Counted from the first letter of the stretch, positions 35,495 to 45,350 are shown. The stretch: 64,000 bases of DNA from Bryobacteraceae bacterium (GCA_026129905.1 JAHCHE010000001.1:1-64000); one strand, 5' to 3'. Program-made: numbers and translations. Notes: generated by a model not told the origin, from the letters alone.

Positions 35495-37300
35495 CTACTC
35501 GGTGACCACTACTTCCTGGTTCACGGCGATGCCGTTGAGTTCGCGCACGGCGCCCAGCGGGAAGACGACGCGAATGCGATCGATCCGTGAGACCTCGCCC
35601 AATCCGAAGTGCGCGTCGGAGGGGTTCTGGGAAAGATACGACGGCTGGCTGCCGATCCACTGCGTCTGCGTACGGCCGACGGCGGTGACCTCGACGACGG
35701 CGCCGATGCCGTCGCGATTGCTTTGGGCGCCGCGGGCGCGCACGCGAATCCAATTGCGTCTGTTGCCTCCCTCGTTGCGGAGCAGCATGGGCGGCTCGCC
35801 GAAATTGATCACGACGATATCGATGTCGCCGTCGCGGTCGTAATCGGCGAAGGCGGCGCCGCGCCCCACGTGCGCCTGGAGGAGGGCCGGACCGGCGGCG
35901 GCGGCGACGTCGAAGAAGCCGTCGCGCTCGTTGCGCTGCCACATCAGGAAGTTCTTCATCGGGACCAGCTTCCGGGGATCGTTCACATCCTGCATGGTGC
36001 TGCCGTTGACGACGAAGAGATCCAGCCGGCCGTCATTGTCATAGTCGAAGAAGGACGTGCCCCAGCCGATGGCGCTCAAGGCGATTTGGCCTAGGCCTAA
36101 CATGTCGGCAATGTCCATGAAGCGCAGTTGCGCGTGGCCGTTCGCGGCGGCGCCGCCGGCGTGAAGCTGGTTCCAGAACAGGGCGTTCTCCTGGGCCAGC
36201 CAGTGCGTGACGAAGATGTCCGGATCGCCGTCGGCGTCGTAATCGCCGACCGCCAGCCCCATGGCGCCGCGGTAGTCCGCCGCGTTCGTGGGGTGCGAAA
36301 CATCCTCAAACCGGCCGCCGCCGAGGTTGCGGAAAAGCGCGTTGTCGGAGACGTCGTTCGCGACGTAGAGGTCGAGCCAGCCGTCGCGGTCGAAGTCGCA
36401 CCAGGCGGCGCTGAGGCTGCGGCCGGTGGGGTTGGCGACGCCGGCAGCTTCCGCCACTTCCGTGAAGGAGCCGTCGCCGTTGTTGCGGAACAGCGCGTTC
36501 GGCTCCGGCGGATAGGAGGACGGGTTGAGGGTGTAGGGAACGTCGGAGGCGAACTGGCGGCTGGTCCGGCCGGCCGCGCGAGGATCGAACCTGTAGTCGA
36601 CGTAGGCGCAGACGTAGAGATCGAGGTCGCCGTCGCGGTCGTAATCGCCCCAGGACGCGCCGGCCCAGAAGCGCTCGAAGCCCGCCATACCGGCGCGGTG
36701 CGAGACTTCCTCGAAAGTACCGTCGCCCCGGTTGCGATAGAGCAGCAGCCGGCGGTATGCGGTGACCACGAGATCCAGATGGCCGTCATGGTCGTAGTCG
36801 GCCCAGGCGGCGGCCATGCCGATGCCCTGGTAGCCGACGCCGGCCGCGGCCGTGACGTCGGTGAACGTGCCATCGCCGTTGTTGCGGTAGAGACGGTTGG
36901 ATTCGGTCAATTCGCCGGGCGCGGCGGTGAGCGGGCCGGCGATGTTGGCCACGAACAGGTCGGGGTAGCCGTCGTTGTTGTAGTCGCCCCAGGCGGCGCC
37001 GGAGCCCATGTCTTCGGGAAGCTGGGTGGTTCGCGCGCCCGGGAAGTGCGTGAAGCGCAGCCCGGCCTCGGCGGCCACGTCGACGAATCGCACCGCCGGA
37101 GCGAAGCCGGGCGGGAGGCCGCGGTCGAGTTCGCTGGTGATGCCTTCGACCACTTCTCCCGGCGAATATTGCGCCGGCTTTTCCCGCACTCCAAACACCA
37201 CCGCGGTAAGCGCGCCGACGCCGGCCAGAGCGATCAGCGTGTAGCGGACGATGAGGCGCTTGCGAACGGAACGGACCACCGGCATGCCTGGGCGTCTCAC
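35495..37300 (-). CDS. CRTAC1-type FG-GAP protein with C-terminal ASPIC/UnbV domain
   Basis: A 601-residue protein with one N-terminal membrane helix (about 13-33). It has a beta-propeller of FG-GAP repeats (DYNNDGYPDLFVANIAG, DYDHDGHLDLVVTAYR, DYDRDGDLDLYVCAYV and others) and a C-terminal ASPIC/UnbV domain at about 500-601 (NWIRVRARGAQSNRDGIGAV, IRVVFPLGAVREL). CRTAC1 proteins are secreted or membrane-anchored and often sit with enzymes acting on glycans or cofactors. Its ATG overlaps the pentahaem cytochrome's stop by four bases. It is the middle gene of the trio. Confidence 0.92.
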   Translation of the reverse strand: MRRPGMPVVRSVRKRLIVRYTLIALAGVGALTAVVFGVREKPAQYSPGEVVEGITSELDRGLPPGFAPAVRFVDVAAEAGLRFTHFPGARTTQLPEDMGSGAAWGDYNNDGYPDLFVANIAGPLTAAPGELTESNRLYRNNGDGTFTDVTAAAGVGYQGIGMAAAWADYDHDGHLDLVVTAYRRLLLYRNRGDGTFEEVSHRAGMAGFERFWAGASWGDYDRDGDLDLYVCAYVDYRFDPRAAGRTSRQFASDVPYTLNPSSYPPEPNALFRNNGDGSFTEVAEAAGVANPTGRSLSAAWCDFDRDGWLDLYVANDVSDNALFRNLGGGRFEDVSHPTNAADYRGAMGLAVGDYDADGDPDIFVTHWLAQENALFWNQLHAGGAAANGHAQLRFMDIADMLGLGQIALSAIGWGTSFFDYDNDGRLDLFVVNGSTMQDVNDPRKLVPMKNFLMWQRNERDGFFDVAAAAGPALLQAHVGRGAAFADYDRDGDIDIVVINFGEPPMLLRNEGGNRRNWIRVRARGAQSNRDGIGAVVEVTAVGRTQTQWIGSQPSYLSQNPSDAHFGLGEVSRIDRIRVVFPLGAVRELNGIAVNQEVVVTE

Positions 37301-39294
37301 GGCTCAACCGCTACCTTCGTCATCGTTTGCGCCATTACGGTGACGGGGCTGGTCAAGCCGCTTTGCTCGCCGAACATGAAGTTCATCAGGTACTGGTCGA
37401 TTTTCCGGTAGCAGAGGCGGGCGGCGACGGTGAGTTCCGAGCCGCCTTTACGCGGCGCGTCGAAACTCAACTCGGCGGTGTCGGCAAAGCCGGGGAACAG
37501 CGAGCGGCGATAGCGCACGCCCACCATCTCCCAAAGGTTGTGCCGGTCGATCAAGTTACCAAATCTGTCGACGGGCTCGGCCTTGAACATGAAGGTTCCG
37601 GGTTCGATGAAGCCCTTGTCGTCGAGGGTTCCGCGGGAGAAGACGATGTCGCCGCGTTCGTCGCTGACCAGCACCTCCAGCCACGCCTGAATGATGTCCA
37701 GCGGCCCAGTGGGGAAGTCATGCCCCACCTTGTTGGAGCTGACGACCATGCGCAGGTCCACCTTTCCGCCCGGCGGAATCTTGTCCGGCGCCTCGATGGC
37801 AAGGGTGACGGCGGGACCGGAGCGCCACTTGTGCGCGATTTCCGGAACGGGGTGTTCGCCGCGAAGCCATTTCTCAGTGAGGAGTGTGTGCTCTTCCCAA
37901 CCGGGCAGCTTCAGCAGGGCGGGCATCATCTGGTTGGCGCCGAGGAAGCGATGGCTGCGATGTTTCCGGTCCTTGGCGGAGCGGTTGTAGTCGGCCGGGT
38001 CGCCCGCCGCGGGGTCGGTGGAATCGACCAGCGGCATGTGGCACTCGCGGCACTCGATGGTCCGTGCGGGGACGCCGGGGCGGTTCCAATGGCTCTGCCG
38101 CCAGTTGTCGTACTGGTTCTGGAGCTGGACCCAGCCGAGGTTGTTGATCTCCTGGTCGATGAACTGCTTGTGACAGGCGGCGCAGTATTCGGGGGTTTTG
38201 AAGAGACGCTTGCTCAGGTCCTTGACGTGCTGCTTCGGGTAGGCGCGGATGAGGAAATCGCGGAGGAAACGAAAGGACTCTTTGGGGGTCTCGTCGTATT
38301 CGAGTTCGAACATATAGCGGACCGGACGCGTGACGACGTAGTTCGCGTTGCCCTTGACGTCCACCTGCCGGACGGCGTGACAGGCGAGGCAGGAGACGCC
38401 TTCGCGGTATCCGTGAAGGGAGGTGAGCTTCTCCGTGTCGGTGAACAGGTTCTTGGCGCCGGAGAACAGGGAGATGGGGTCGTGGCAGCCGCCGCAATAG
38501 CGGGTGGACTCCGGGCCGTTCATCGTGGCCATGTTCATCTGGATCTTCTGAAAGCCGGTGTCCATGGCCGCGTAGCGGTGCGCGCTCGGCTCCCACTCCT
38601 TTACGATCTGCTCGTGGCAGCCGGCCGTCCCGCAGGAGGACGAGCCGGACAGCCAGCGGGGGTCGAGGGCCTCGTTATTGGGAGTGCGGGCGAGGCTGGG
38701 GGCGAAGGGGCGCACCGGACCGTAGAGGTAGCTGTAGTCGTCCGGCAGGCGGTCGTCGAGCATCGGAGGCCGGTGGGCGACATACACGATGCCGATCAAC
38801 AGTACCGCCGCGGCGGTGAGGCCGAGGACGCGAACGCCGTAGTGGCCGGCAGGCATCGGCGTGGAACGGCGGTCCCGCACGACGATCAGCGCGATATGAA
38901 GGCCGCCGAAGGCGAGCACGGCGATGGTGGTGACGATGTGCGCGATGTCCCAGCCATAGCCGATGCGGGTTCCGAAAACGGCCTGCCAGGTGAGTACGAG
39001 GCCCGAGAGCAGGCAGCCCAGCAGCGCCGCGGCCGAGAGGTAGCCGAGAACGGAAAGGTGGCTCAGCGGCTTCGCCCAGTAGTCGAGAAAGTGACGGACC
39101 ACATACCAGAGGCATGGGACCAGGAACAGGAGTCCGACGGCGGTGTGGACCAGGACGGCGATCTGATTCGGGACGCTGAACGGCAGCAGCCAGATCGACA
39201 ACCCGGTGAGGGCGGTGGCCGAGATGTAGCCGGCGGCGAGGATTGCCAGCCGCGCGCGCCACCGGCTCGCGCGATCGTTCGAGCGGTTCAGCAC
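37297..39294 (-). CDS. Membrane pentahaem cytochrome (NapC/c554-like)
   Basis: A 665-residue protein. Residues 10-180 form four to five membrane helices like a membrane cytochrome b or quinol-oxidising anchor. The periplasmic part has one CX4CH site, CGTAGCH at 221-227, and four CXXCH sites: CGGCH 267-271, CLACH 302-306, CAACH 371-375 and CRECH 415-419. The C-terminal third is beta-rich (VSSNKVGHDFPTGPLD) and resembles the electron-transfer or cytochrome c554 family tail. It likely takes electrons from the quinol pool to a periplasmic partner. It is the first gene of the operon with the CRTAC1-type and TPR/FG-GAP proteins, which makes these its probable partners. Confidence 0.9.
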   Translation of the reverse strand: MLNRSNDRASRWRARLAILAAGYISATALTGLSIWLLPFSVPNQIAVLVHTAVGLLFLVPCLWYVVRHFLDYWAKPLSHLSVLGYLSAAALLGCLLSGLVLTWQAVFGTRIGYGWDIAHIVTTIAVLAFGGLHIALIVVRDRRSTPMPAGHYGVRVLGLTAAAVLLIGIVYVAHRPPMLDDRLPDDYSYLYGPVRPFAPSLARTPNNEALDPRWLSGSSSCGTAGCHEQIVKEWEPSAHRYAAMDTGFQKIQMNMATMNGPESTRYCGGCHDPISLFSGAKNLFTDTEKLTSLHGYREGVSCLACHAVRQVDVKGNANYVVTRPVRYMFELEYDETPKESFRFLRDFLIRAYPKQHVKDLSKRLFKTPEYCAACHKQFIDQEINNLGWVQLQNQYDNWRQSHWNRPGVPARTIECRECHMPLVDSTDPAAGDPADYNRSAKDRKHRSHRFLGANQMMPALLKLPGWEEHTLLTEKWLRGEHPVPEIAHKWRSGPAVTLAIEAPDKIPPGGKVDLRMVVSSNKVGHDFPTGPLDIIQAWLEVLVSDERGDIVFSRGTLDDKGFIEPGTFMFKAEPVDRFGNLIDRHNLWEMVGVRYRRSLFPGFADTAELSFDAPRKGGSELTVAARLCYRKIDQYLMNFMFGEQSGLTSPVTVMAQTMTKVAVEP

Positions 39295-39390
39295 GCGGCC
39301 AGTGTATGCCGGAGCGCGGACAGACTATGTAACTGAGGTCACAAATAGCGTGAAGGGGTTAGCGCGGTGAGAATACCGGGGTAGGTAAAG

Positions 39391-41004
39391 TCACGGGCGG
39401 GGCGCAAGGGCGGTTTCCGCCGAGTAAATGGTGATGAGAGGGTGTTTCGCCACGGCGCGGATGTCGTAGCCGCGGGTGAGGTCGAGTCCCGAGAGGCGGA
39501 CGGAGTACGATCCGGCGGCGGAGCGCGAAACGAATTCGGTTTCTTTCCACGGTTCGCCGGCCTCGTAGAGATCGACCGCGCGCTTCTGCGGACGGTACTG
39601 AAAGCCGACTTCCACGGAGGCGGCCTTGCCGGGGTCGAGCAGTTCGCCTTCAAGCAGGGCAGTCCCCGAAGCGGCGTCCCAGCGCGCGGATTTCATCGAG
39701 ATTTTCGGGGGGATGAGACCGGGGGAGGCATTGGTAATTTTGAGGACTACCGGGTTCGGCCAGCGGCGGTCGTTGTAGAGCCGCTGCGCGCGCATGGCGC
39801 GGATGTGGAGGCCCTGCGCGTCCTGGCGCCACGTCGTCTTGGGCACGACATCCGGTTGATACTCGAGGACCTGGTCGTTCTGGCTGAGGACGCTGACCGT
39901 GGTGTCAGCCGCCGCCCGGACGGAGCGCAGGTGAAACTCGCGCCATTCGCCCAGTTTCCAGCGCGGGCCGGTCACGAAGGCGTAGATCGTATTCTCGTTC
40001 TTCCGCCGGGTGAACCAGAGGTTGTCCTCATTGGTGACCACCCATGGGCGGACGCCGTAGATGGATTCACCGTTGACGAACATCCACAGCGCGATTTCAC
40101 GGAGCCGCTCCTCCTGCTCGATGGGAAGTTCGCCGTCGGGTTTAGGGCCGATATTGAGCAACAGATTGCCGCCCTTGGCGCGCGTTTCGATGAGAAGTTG
40201 GATGAGTTCGGTTCCGGACTTGTACTCGTCGTTTGTCGGCTTGTATTGCCACTGCGTGCCCATGGTGATGCAGGATTCCCAAGGCTCGTCGATCGGGGCG
40301 CCAGGGACGAACTGTTCCGGCGTGTGAATGGCGCCGCGGGTGACAACCGTGTCGGGTTGCAGCCTCCAGCATTCCTCGGTCAGCCCCTCGGCCGGACCGT
40401 CGAGAAACATTACGTGAATCGGGCCGTAATTGGTCAGCAACTCGCGAAGCTGCCGCTTGTCGTATTCGAGCAGCGCCGGATAGCCGGGCGGGGTAATTTC
40501 TTCGATATTGCGCGCGATTGTCTTGCCGTTTTTGTGCAGGAAATGAAAATCGTCGGGGGAGAAATAGAATCCGGGCGCCACACCCTGCTCCCGGAAAGCG
40601 TTGACGATCTCCGCCGTGATGTCCCGGCGGAATGGGGTGTTCATGATGTTGAAGTCGGTGGTCGCGGTGTCGTACATGCAGAAGCCGGAATGGTGCTTCG
40701 TGGTGAAAACGACGTACTTGAATCCGGCCAGCCGCGCGAGGACGGCCCAATCGCGGGGCTCGAACTTGCGGGGGTAGAAGGTGCGCGGAAGATCGACGAA
40801 GAAGCGGCGGGCGTAATCGGCATCGGCGCCGACGAGCGAATGGCTGATGACAGAACCAAGCTGGCTGTCGAGGCTCCAGTGGATGAACAGGCCGAAGCCG
40901 GCGTCGCGGAACCATTCGAGGCGCTCGGGGCGATTTCCCGGGGATTGCCCGAAACACAGCGCGCAGGCGAGCGCGGCGGCGAGCAGCAGACGGCGATGGC
41001 GCAT
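39391..41004 (-). CDS. GH29 alpha-L-fucosidase
   Basis: A 537-residue secreted enzyme with a signal peptide (about 1-19). GH29 blocks are WFRDAGFGLFIHWSLDS, KYVVFTTKHHSGFCMYDT, FYFSPDDFHF, and IHVMFLDGPAEG, where D202 is the predicted nucleophile. A C-terminal beta-sandwich follows. It should cleave terminal alpha-L-fucose from glycans. The gene lies 52 bases downstream of the Lhr helicase gene on the same strand. Confidence 0.92.
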   Translation of the reverse strand: MRHRRLLLAAALACALCFGQSPGNRPERLEWFRDAGFGLFIHWSLDSQLGSVISHSLVGADADYARRFFVDLPRTFYPRKFEPRDWAVLARLAGFKYVVFTTKHHSGFCMYDTATTDFNIMNTPFRRDITAEIVNAFREQGVAPGFYFSPDDFHFLHKNGKTIARNIEEITPPGYPALLEYDKRQLRELLTNYGPIHVMFLDGPAEGLTEECWRLQPDTVVTRGAIHTPEQFVPGAPIDEPWESCITMGTQWQYKPTNDEYKSGTELIQLLIETRAKGGNLLLNIGPKPDGELPIEQEERLREIALWMFVNGESIYGVRPWVVTNEDNLWFTRRKNENTIYAFVTGPRWKLGEWREFHLRSVRAAADTTVSVLSQNDQVLEYQPDVVPKTTWRQDAQGLHIRAMRAQRLYNDRRWPNPVVLKITNASPGLIPPKISMKSARWDAASGTALLEGELLDPGKAASVEVGFQYRPQKRAVDLYEAGEPWKETEFVSRSAAGSYSVRLSGLDLTRGYDIRAVAKHPLITIYSAETALAPRP

Positions 41005-41056
41005 GGTGGAGCCAATTATATGCCGACAGGCGCGGATACAGACTGGCGCGCGGGCC

Positions 41057-44000
41057 TCACATCACGGCGACTCGGCCGGGAAGCAAAGGGCTGACGCGCG
41101 GGCCCGGCAGGAGAATGCCGGTGAGGTTGAGGGGATCGGCGGCGGCCACGTCAGGCGGCGCGGGTTCGCCGTTCTGACGCCGCAGGGCGCGCAACAGGTC
41201 CACGGCTTCGGGCCGGGCGAACTGCTCGCCCAGGAAGCCGGCGACAAAACGTCCGCCACGAATCTCGCCGCGCGCCTCCAGACGGCGGAGCGCCACGAGG
41301 AGGTCGCGCCAGGCGGGCGCCAGCGTCTCGCGCGCGGTGAGATCGCGGAAGACGACGCCCCAGCGGAGCAGCAGTTGGCGGGCGAAACGCTCGCTCTGTT
41401 CGCCGGCGTCAGGACCGACGGCGGACGCTTCCGGGGAGGGGCGGAGCAGAGCCCATCGTCCAGCCGCGTGACGGGGGCGCGCGGTTCTTCCCCGCCCTTC
41501 TCCGCGGCGGCGCTTTGGATCCGTAAGGGCTCGGAGGTTTTCGAAGCTGTCGGCGGTGACCAGTCCGGCGGCCAACAGTTCCCAGAGCGCGTCCTCGACT
41601 TCGCTGGGCAACCTGCGGGTGGCGCGAACCAGGTCGGCGAAAAAGGAGGCGCCGCGCGAGCGGAGCGCATCAAGGGTCTCGCGCGCGGGGTGCGAAAGGA
41701 CGGCCTCCACGCCGGGCGCCTCGCCGATGAGCCAGTCGGCGTCTTCGCGGAGGAACAAGGTGATGGGGGCCGCGCGGGTCGGCCGGACGCGCCGCGGTCC
41801 TTCTCGCTCGAAGGCCGGGTGCGGGGAAAGACGTCCCCACATCACTTCGCCGGACAGGCTCAGTTGGTCGAGCAGTTCGGCGCTATACCGCGCAACGCGG
41901 CGCGGCAGGATTTCGGCTTCCCATTGGGCGGCGGGAATCTCGAACCCTTGAAGCTGGCGGATCACCTCGAACGCGCCATCCACGCCGTGCAGTTGCGCGC
42001 CGGCGGCCGCATGCTGCCAGCGGACCAGAAAGCGCACGAACTCGGCCGTGGTCACCGGTTCGATCTCGCGGCGGAGGCGGCCGATGGTGAGGCGGTGAAT
42101 GCGCGCCAGCAGGCGGCGGTTGCACCATTCGGTTTCCGCGCCTTTGTCGAGCGAACGGAAGCGTCCGCGCAGAACCTGGCCTTCCGCTTCGAGGCGCGCC
42201 AGCGCCTGCTCGACGGCCGCCACAGGCAAAGCGAGGCGTCCAGCAAGCGCGCTCGCCGCCTGGGGACCGGTCGTCTCCATCCAGCCGCGCACGATTTCGG
42301 CGACGCACTCCTCGGGCGTGTCGGGCGCCGGGCGCGCCGTCCGCGGCGCGAAAAGGCCAGACTCGACTTCCGCGCCGGGGTAGGCACGCCGCGCCAGTTC
42401 CAGACGTTCGGCGGGCGTCCAAAGCGTGCGGCCGTCAATCAGGAGGGTCCCGGCGCGTCCGGCCGTTCGAAGAACGTCGTAATGTTCCTGCCATTCCGGC
42501 GCGGGCGGGACGACGACGAGCGTCAGCAGAGCGTCATGCAGTTCGTCGGCGTCTCGAACCAGTGGCCACGATTCGTCTTCGACCTCGGCGATGGCTTTCG
42601 GATCGAGCGCGCCAGCCTCGCCAACGAGTTCTCCGCCGAGCGTCCGCCGCATCTGGACGGCGCGGGTACGCCGCTCCTCCAGCGGCGCGTCGTCGAGGAA
42701 CGCGTAGGGATTGGCGTTCAGGGTCTCATGGGAAAACGGCGATGGCTCCGCCGTCTCGACGGCTACGGTCCTTATCTCCCCGGAACGGATGGCGGCCAGG
42801 ACACGCTTTAGACCCGGAAGATCCATCGCTTCGTAGAGGCAGTTGCCGATGGTCTCGTTCACCAGGGGATGGTCTGGGATGCGGATATCGCCGGTGAGAT
42901 TCTCTCCGCAGGCGGCCTGGTCGGGGAAAACGGCGGCCATCAGATCGTCGGACCGCATGCGCTGAATGGGCGCGGGAATCTTCCTTCCGCCGAGGAAGCG
43001 CGGAATGGCAAGCGCGCGCGACGCGTTCCACCGCCAGCGCGCGCCAAACATCGGCGAGGCGAGCAGGGCCTGGGTCAGCACGTCCTCGACGGTGTCCGGG
43101 TGGAGGAATTCGAACACGGCTTCCAGCGGAAACGCGTGCTGATCCGTGAGCGAAATGACAATGCCGTTGTCGGTGGCGGCGGCCTGCAGTTCAAGGTTGA
43201 ACGAGCGGCAAAAGCGCTTGCGCAGCGCCAGTCCCCAGGCGCGGTTGATGCGAGAGCCGAACGGGGCGTGAATCACCAGTTGCATGCCGCCGGATTCGTC
43301 GAAGAAGCGTTCGGCCACCACCAGGGTGGACGACGGCATCGCGCCAAGCGCGGCCCGGCCGGCGGCGACGTATTCGATGGCCTGTTCGCGGGCCAGGCGC
43401 GGCAGCAAATCCAGCAATTCGTCGGGCGGATGCTCGCGAACCCGCGAGACGGCTTCCGACAGTTCGCGAGTGCGGCCGGGGGCTTCGCCGCGCCAGAAGG
43501 GAATGGACGGCGCGGCGCCGTGTGCGTCCTCGACGCGAACGAAGCCCGACTCGATGCGGCGAATGCGCCAGGAGGTAGTGCCAAGGAGAAAGACGTCGCC
43601 GGCCATGCTCTCGACGGCGAAGTCTTCGTCCAGCGTCCCCACCACGACGCCTTCGGGCTCCGCGATAGCAATGTAGTTGGCGTTATCGGGAATGGCGCCG
43701 CCGGAGGTGATGGCGGTGAGGCGCGCGCCGCGGCGGCCCTTGACGCGGCCGTTCACCTGGTCGCGATGCAGCAGAGCGCCGCTGCGTCCGCGGCGCGTGG
43801 ATATGCCTTCGGAGAGCATCTCGACGATGGCGTCAAAATCCTTGCGGCTGAGGGCGCGATAGGAATAGGTAGCGCGCGCGAGGGCGTAGAGATCGTCTTC
43901 GGCCCACTCCTCACTGGCTGCCGCCGCGACGATCTGCTGGGCCAGAATGTCGAGCGGCGCCTGAGTGATCTCGAGACGATCGAGTTCGCCGTTGCGAATG

Positions 44001-45169
44001 GCGTCGAGCACCGCGATGCATTCCAGCAGTTCGTCGCGGGTGGTGGCGAACAGGCGGCCTTTCGGCAGCGCGCCGACCCAGTGGCCGGAGCGGCCAATGC
44101 GCTGGAGCGCGACGGCGATGGACCGGGGCGATCCGACCTGGCAGGCCAAATCGACCGTTCCGATGTCGATGCCCAGCTCGAGCGAAGCCGTCGCGACAAC
44201 CGCGCGAAGCTCGCCACTCTTCAAGCGCTGTTCGGCAGCCAGGCGGAGCCGGCGGGAGAGGCTTCCGTGGTGCGGGAGGACGGCGTTTTCCCCGAGGCGG
44301 GCCGCGAGGTGGTGTGCGACGCGCTCCGAGAGCCTCCGGGTATTCACGAAGACCAGGGTCGTCCAGTGGGCGGCGATCAGTTCAGCGAGGCGGTCGTAGA
44401 TCTCCTCCCACATTTCGTTGGTAGCCACCGCGCCAAGCTCATCCTTGGGAACCTCGATTCCCAGGTCCATGGCGCGCCGGTATCCGACGTCAACGATGCG
44501 GGCGCCGGCAGCGAGAAAGTCCGCCACTTCCTCGATCGGCTTCACCGTGGCGGAAAGGCCGATCCGCTGCGGCCGCGACCCCCCGCTCGCCGTTACCAGC
44601 GCGTCCAGCCGGGCCAGCGTCAGCGCCAGGTGCGAACCGCGTTTGTCGTCGGCGACGGCGTGGATTTCATCGACGATGACGGTGCGCGCCGTGCGCAGCA
44701 TACGGCGGCTCTTCTCGGCGGTCATCAGGATGAACAGGGACTCGGGAGTCGTCACCAGCACGTGCGGTGGACGGTCGAGCATCTGCTGGCGTTCCCATTG
44801 CGTGGTGTCGCCGGTGCGCACCGAGGCGCGGATGGGCGGGAGGGGCTCGCCCCGTTGCTCGGCCAGCGCGGCGATTTCGGCCAGCGGCGCGTCGAGGTTC
44901 TTGCGGATATCGTTGCTGAGCGCCTTCAGCGGCGAGACGTAGACGACTTCGGTGCGGTCTTCGAGGGCTTTGGCGCGTCCGGCGCGGATCAGGTCATCGA
45001 GGCAGATGAGAAAGGCGGAAAGCGTCTTCCCCGCGCCAGTCGGCGCCGAGATGAGCACGTCGCGGCCGGCCCGTATTTCCGGCCATCCCCGTACCTGAGG
45101 CTCGGTGGGCTGTCCGAAGCGTCCCCGGAACCACTCGGCGACCACCGGGTCGAACTGAGAGAGCGGCAT
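41057..45169 (-). CDS. lhr: Lhr-type large superfamily 2 helicase
   Basis: A 1370-residue helicase. The start is the ATG at 45169 with AAAGGG upstream. Motif I is LISAPTGAGKTLSAF, motif Ia region is YVSPLKALSNDI, motif II is VDEIHAVADDKRG (DEIH), motif III is GLSATVKP, and motif VI is QRIGRSGHW. The winged-helix and Lhr-C regions follow (FDESGGMQLVIHAPFGSRIN, DILAQQIVAAAA-type region). Lhr is a 3'-5' DNA/RNA helicase of DNA repair. The C-terminal part, from about residue 900, carries the extra domain seen in long bacterial Lhr proteins. Its long antisense frame on the other strand is a mirror artefact. Confidence 0.94.
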   Translation of the reverse strand: MPLSQFDPVVAEWFRGRFGQPTEPQVRGWPEIRAGRDVLISAPTGAGKTLSAFLICLDDLIRAGRAKALEDRTEVVYVSPLKALSNDIRKNLDAPLAEIAALAEQRGEPLPPIRASVRTGDTTQWERQQMLDRPPHVLVTTPESLFILMTAEKSRRMLRTARTVIVDEIHAVADDKRGSHLALTLARLDALVTASGGSRPQRIGLSATVKPIEEVADFLAAGARIVDVGYRRAMDLGIEVPKDELGAVATNEMWEEIYDRLAELIAAHWTTLVFVNTRRLSERVAHHLAARLGENAVLPHHGSLSRRLRLAAEQRLKSGELRAVVATASLELGIDIGTVDLACQVGSPRSIAVALQRIGRSGHWVGALPKGRLFATTRDELLECIAVLDAIRNGELDRLEITQAPLDILAQQIVAAAASEEWAEDDLYALARATYSYRALSRKDFDAIVEMLSEGISTRRGRSGALLHRDQVNGRVKGRRGARLTAITSGGAIPDNANYIAIAEPEGVVVGTLDEDFAVESMAGDVFLLGTTSWRIRRIESGFVRVEDAHGAAPSIPFWRGEAPGRTRELSEAVSRVREHPPDELLDLLPRLAREQAIEYVAAGRAALGAMPSSTLVVAERFFDESGGMQLVIHAPFGSRINRAWGLALRKRFCRSFNLELQAAATDNGIVISLTDQHAFPLEAVFEFLHPDTVEDVLTQALLASPMFGARWRWNASRALAIPRFLGGRKIPAPIQRMRSDDLMAAVFPDQAACGENLTGDIRIPDHPLVNETIGNCLYEAMDLPGLKRVLAAIRSGEIRTVAVETAEPSPFSHETLNANPYAFLDDAPLEERRTRAVQMRRTLGGELVGEAGALDPKAIAEVEDESWPLVRDADELHDALLTLVVVPPAPEWQEHYDVLRTAGRAGTLLIDGRTLWTPAERLELARRAYPGAEVESGLFAPRTARPAPDTPEECVAEIVRGWMETTGPQAASALAGRLALPVAAVEQALARLEAEGQVLRGRFRSLDKGAETEWCNRRLLARIHRLTIGRLRREIEPVTTAEFVRFLVRWQHAAAGAQLHGVDGAFEVIRQLQGFEIPAAQWEAEILPRRVARYSAELLDQLSLSGEVMWGRLSPHPAFEREGPRRVRPTRAAPITLFLREDADWLIGEAPGVEAVLSHPARETLDALRSRGASFFADLVRATRRLPSEVEDALWELLAAGLVTADSFENLRALTDPKRRRGEGRGRTARPRHAAGRWALLRPSPEASAVGPDAGEQSERFARQLLLRWGVVFRDLTARETLAPAWRDLLVALRRLEARGEIRGGRFVAGFLGEQFARPEAVDLLRALRRQNGEPAPPDVAAADPLNLTGILLPGPRVSPLLPGRVAVM

Positions 45170-45231
45170 CCCTTTTTCGATTCTACCCGCGAGCGCGCAC
45201 AAGCGTTTCGTCAAAGCCACTTGTGCGGGGA

Positions 45232-45237
45232 TACAAT
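45232..45237 (+). promoter_or_regulatory. Promoter -10 box of the PA2779/PA2778-like operon
   Basis: TACAAT sits about 7 bases before the proposed start of transcription at 45244. No clear -35 is seen; TCGTCA at 45208-45213 is 18 bases upstream. The gap from the Lhr start (45169) is divergent promoter space. Confidence 0.45.
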
Positions 45238-45243
45238 CAAAGT

Positions 45244-45350
45244 GTGCGCAGCGCCGGCTCAGCGCAACCATGCGCTCCCGTGCAAGCGGGCTAATGGGCG
45301 GGCGGCGAAACCGCGGGACAGCGGTGCGCAGTTGAAAACCGGAGGGGATC
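45244..45350 (+). ncRNA. Structured leader RNA (candidate)
   Basis: Three consecutive perfect hairpins are followed by the ribosome-binding site and ATG at 45351: AGCGCA-ACCA-TGCGCT, CCCG-TGCAAG-CGGG and GCGG-CGAAA-CCGC. They can be enclosed by a GCGCC/GGTGC stem. This gives a four-stem multibranch leader directly after a -10 box. I could not match it to a named riboswitch class. The Shine-Dalgarno is GGAGGGG. Confidence 0.4.

Noticed and set aside
42869-45350. Plus-strand open frame of over 800 codons opposite the helicase gene
   Set aside because: It lies antisense to the Lhr coding region and has no domain-like content; only its last part (from 45686) is a real gene, the C39-like peptidase.
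45244-45350. Cyclic-di-GMP or cobalamin riboswitch in the leader
   Set aside because: The conserved joining bases of those classes are not present, so I call only an unnamed structured leader.
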